Source: Modicisalibacter coralii (GTDB lineage: Bacteria; Pseudomonadota; Gammaproteobacteria; Pseudomonadales; Halomonadaceae). From it: a DNA stretch of 56,153 nucleotides. A program made the translations under genes and the position numbers. Positions 54,766 to 56,153 of the stretch are shown one piece after another. Positions within the stretch are counted from its first letter, which is position 1. Every line of letters begins with the position of its first letter. The stretch spans positions 1 through 56,153 of the forward strand of contig NZ_QWBW01000028.1 in the NCBI RefSeq assembly GCF_004117855.1, given 5' to 3'. Below the pieces are notes generated by a model. That model had not been told where the DNA came from, ran no database searches, and saw nothing but the letters and a program-made list of their open reading frames with translations.

Positions 54766-55961
54766 GCGCCCACGACTCGCGATTCCCGTGCCGTCTCTCC
54801 GCGCCCGGCGTGGTCTGCAGTCTGGGCAGCGACCCGGCGACGCTGTCCCGGGCGCTGCGCGAGGGACACCGCGGCCTGACGACCAGCGATGCCTTCACCC
54901 CCGGTCGCCCGCTGCCACTGGGCGCCGTCAGCGAGCCGCTGCCCGACACCGCCGACTGGCCGGCCGCCCATCGCAGCCGCAACAACCAGTTGCTGGCGCT
55001 GGCCCTGGAACGCCTGAGCGACGCAATCGAGGCGGTACTGGCACGTTTCGCCCCCGAGCGCATCGGCGTGGTGCTGGGCACCAGTACCTCGGGAATCGGC
55101 GAGACCGAACGGGCCCTCGCCCAGGCCGGCCGCGAAGGGCCGCTGCCCGCGGATTTTCATTACGCGCGCCAGGAACTGGGCGCGCCAGCGCGTTTCGTCG
55201 CCGAACGGCTGGGCCTCGCCGGGCCGGTTCACGTGCTCTCCACCGCCTGCAGCTCCAGCGCCCGGGCCCTGACCAGCGCGCGCCGGCTGCTGCTGGCCGG
55301 CGAGTGCGATGCGGTGATCGCCGGGGGCGCCGACAGCCTGTGCCGGCTGACCGTCAACGGCTTCGCCAGCCTCGAGGCGGTCAGCGATCGCCCCTGCTTG
55401 CCGTTCTCCGCCAACCGCGACGGCATCAACCTGGGCGAGGCGGCGGCGCTGTTCGTGGTCACCCGCGACCCCGGCGGCATCCAGCTCGAAGGCTACGGCG
55501 AGAGCAGCGATGCCTACCATGTCTCGGCACCACGCCCCGACGGCAGCGGTGCGCTCGAGGCGATGCGCGCCGCCCTGACCCGGGCGGGACGCGCCCCCGA
55601 GACGATCGATTACCTCAACCTGCACGGCACCGGCACCGGCCACAACGACAGCATGGAAGCCCGCGCGGTGAGCGCACTGTTCGCCACCCCGCCGCCCTGC
55701 AGCTCGACCAAGGCACTGACCGGGCACACCCTGGGCGCCGCCGGCGCGCTGGAAGCCGCCTTCTGCTGGCTGGCGCTCAGTGAGGGCTTCCTGCCCCGCC
55801 ACGTCCACGACGGGGTCGACGACCCCGAGCTGCCGCGCCTGCCGCTGGCGACCGGCGAGCCCGTCACCGCCGGGCCGCGGGTGGCGCTGTCCAATTCCTT
55901 TGCCTTCGGCGGCAACAACGCCAGCCTGCTGCTGGCCCGCGACGACGGAGAGCGGCCATGA
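54762..55961 (+). CDS. Beta-ketoacyl-ACP synthase (ApeO-like)
   Basis: 399 residues with the complete Cys-His-His triad: Cys in LSTACSSSARAL near residue 167, His in LNLHGTGTGHND near 289, and His in TGHTLGAAG near 325. It extends the polyene by malonyl units, presumably as a dimer with the chain-length factor at the start of the operon. Start and stop both overlap their neighbours as ATGA, so translation is coupled. Confidence 0.95.
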   Translation: MSAHDSRFPCRLSAPGVVCSLGSDPATLSRALREGHRGLTTSDAFTPGRPLPLGAVSEPLPDTADWPAAHRSRNNQLLALALERLSDAIEAVLARFAPERIGVVLGTSTSGIGETERALAQAGREGPLPADFHYARQELGAPARFVAERLGLAGPVHVLSTACSSSARALTSARRLLLAGECDAVIAGGADSLCRLTVNGFASLEAVSDRPCLPFSANRDGINLGEAAALFVVTRDPGGIQLEGYGESSDAYHVSAPRPDGSGALEAMRAALTRAGRAPETIDYLNLHGTGTGHNDSMEARAVSALFATPPPCSSTKALTGHTLGAAGALEAAFCWLALSEGFLPRHVHDGVDDPELPRLPLATGEPVTAGPRVALSNSFAFGGNNASLLLARDDGERP

Positions 55962-56153
55962 CCGAACGATCCGAGCTGCCCTGCCCGATCGCCGGCTACG
56001 TGCCCCAGCGCGGCCCCCTGTGCCTGCTCGACACCTTGCTCGCCGCCGACGAGACGAGTCTCGTCGCCAGTGTGCGCCCCGGCGACAACGCGCTGTTCGT
56101 CAATGAGGCCGGCGTGCCCGGCTGGGTGGGCGTCGAGTGGCTGGCCCAGGCGG
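55958..56153 (+). CDS. 3-hydroxyacyl-ACP dehydratase, partial (ApeP-like)
   Basis: The first 65 residues are visible before the right edge: PIAGYVPQRGPLCLLDTLLAADE and VPGWVGVEWLAQA, the hotdog fold of ApeP-type dehydratases, including the central helix region that carries the catalytic acid. It removes water from the 3-hydroxyacyl chain to form the conjugated double bonds. The ketoreductase and second ketosynthase genes should follow beyond the window. Confidence 0.9.
   Translation, partial: MTERSELPCPIAGYVPQRGPLCLLDTLLAADETSLVASVRPGDNALFVNEAGVPGWVGVEWLAQA

Overview
The window is GC-rich, densely coded DNA from a gammaproteobacterial chromosome. Protein style and gene set suggest a halomonad-like bacterium: the Entner-Doudoroff enzymes with HexR, assimilatory nitrate/nitrite reduction, an aryl-polyene pigment locus, and Rsm/Csr-type small RNAs. 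The species assignment is an inference, because no rRNA or marker gene is present.

Layout. 1-11.8 kb: a partial coiled-coil protein, a RecQ-family helicase whose 5' end carries a small repeat insertion, DinB and YjdM proteins, the remains of a LysR/tripartite-tricarboxylate-transporter locus, an AbrB-type membrane protein, a DAACS symporter, an EamA exporter divergent from a LysR regulator, and small enzymes including a frameshifted acetyltransferase. 11.8-20.4 kb: nitrate assimilation. cobA and nasA run leftward; a NasB-like reductase, nirB and nirD run rightward. The divergent control region holds two sigma-54-like promoters, a candidate NtrC site between them, and two leader RNAs. Each leader has a paired hexaloop motif overlapping a terminator, as expected for NasT (ANTAR) antitermination.

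20.4-32.2 kb: two signalling blocks (PAS/GAF kinase, receiver, Hpt-REC-REC-GGDEF; and GAF-kinase-REC with REC-GGDEF-EAL), separated by a metallothionein, a PhoH-type PIN/ATPase, a zinc-ribbon protein and a DUF938 methyltransferase. 32.3-36.3 kb: eda, pgl and zwf, divergent from hexR, with HexR-like operators. 36.4-39.5 kb: an oxyanion (probably selenate-type) ABC transporter with a double-length permease.

39.5-43.4 kb is less densely coded and lower in GC: a higBA-type toxin-antitoxin pair with twin operators, a Crp/Fnr regulator, and two unannotated RNA genes that look like RsmY/RsmZ/CsrB-type decoys (repeated GGA motifs in hairpin loops, ending in a terminator). A manganese yybP-ykoY riboswitch and mntP follow. 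44.1 kb to the right edge is a tightly overlapping aryl polyene operon: chain-length factor, acyltransferases, ACP, a fused acyl ligase-dehydratase, glycosyltransferase, LolA and MMPL export proteins, a flavin-dependent halogenase-like enzyme, a DUF3261 lipoprotein, a ketosynthase and a dehydratase that runs off the edge.

Most notable: the two Rsm-like RNAs; the matched ANTAR leaders and sigma-54 promoters of the nitrate genes; a halogenase candidate inside the aryl polyene operon, suggesting a halogenated pigment; and a dispersed element of about 130 bp that has entered the recQ reading frame in frame and recurs between nirB and nirD.
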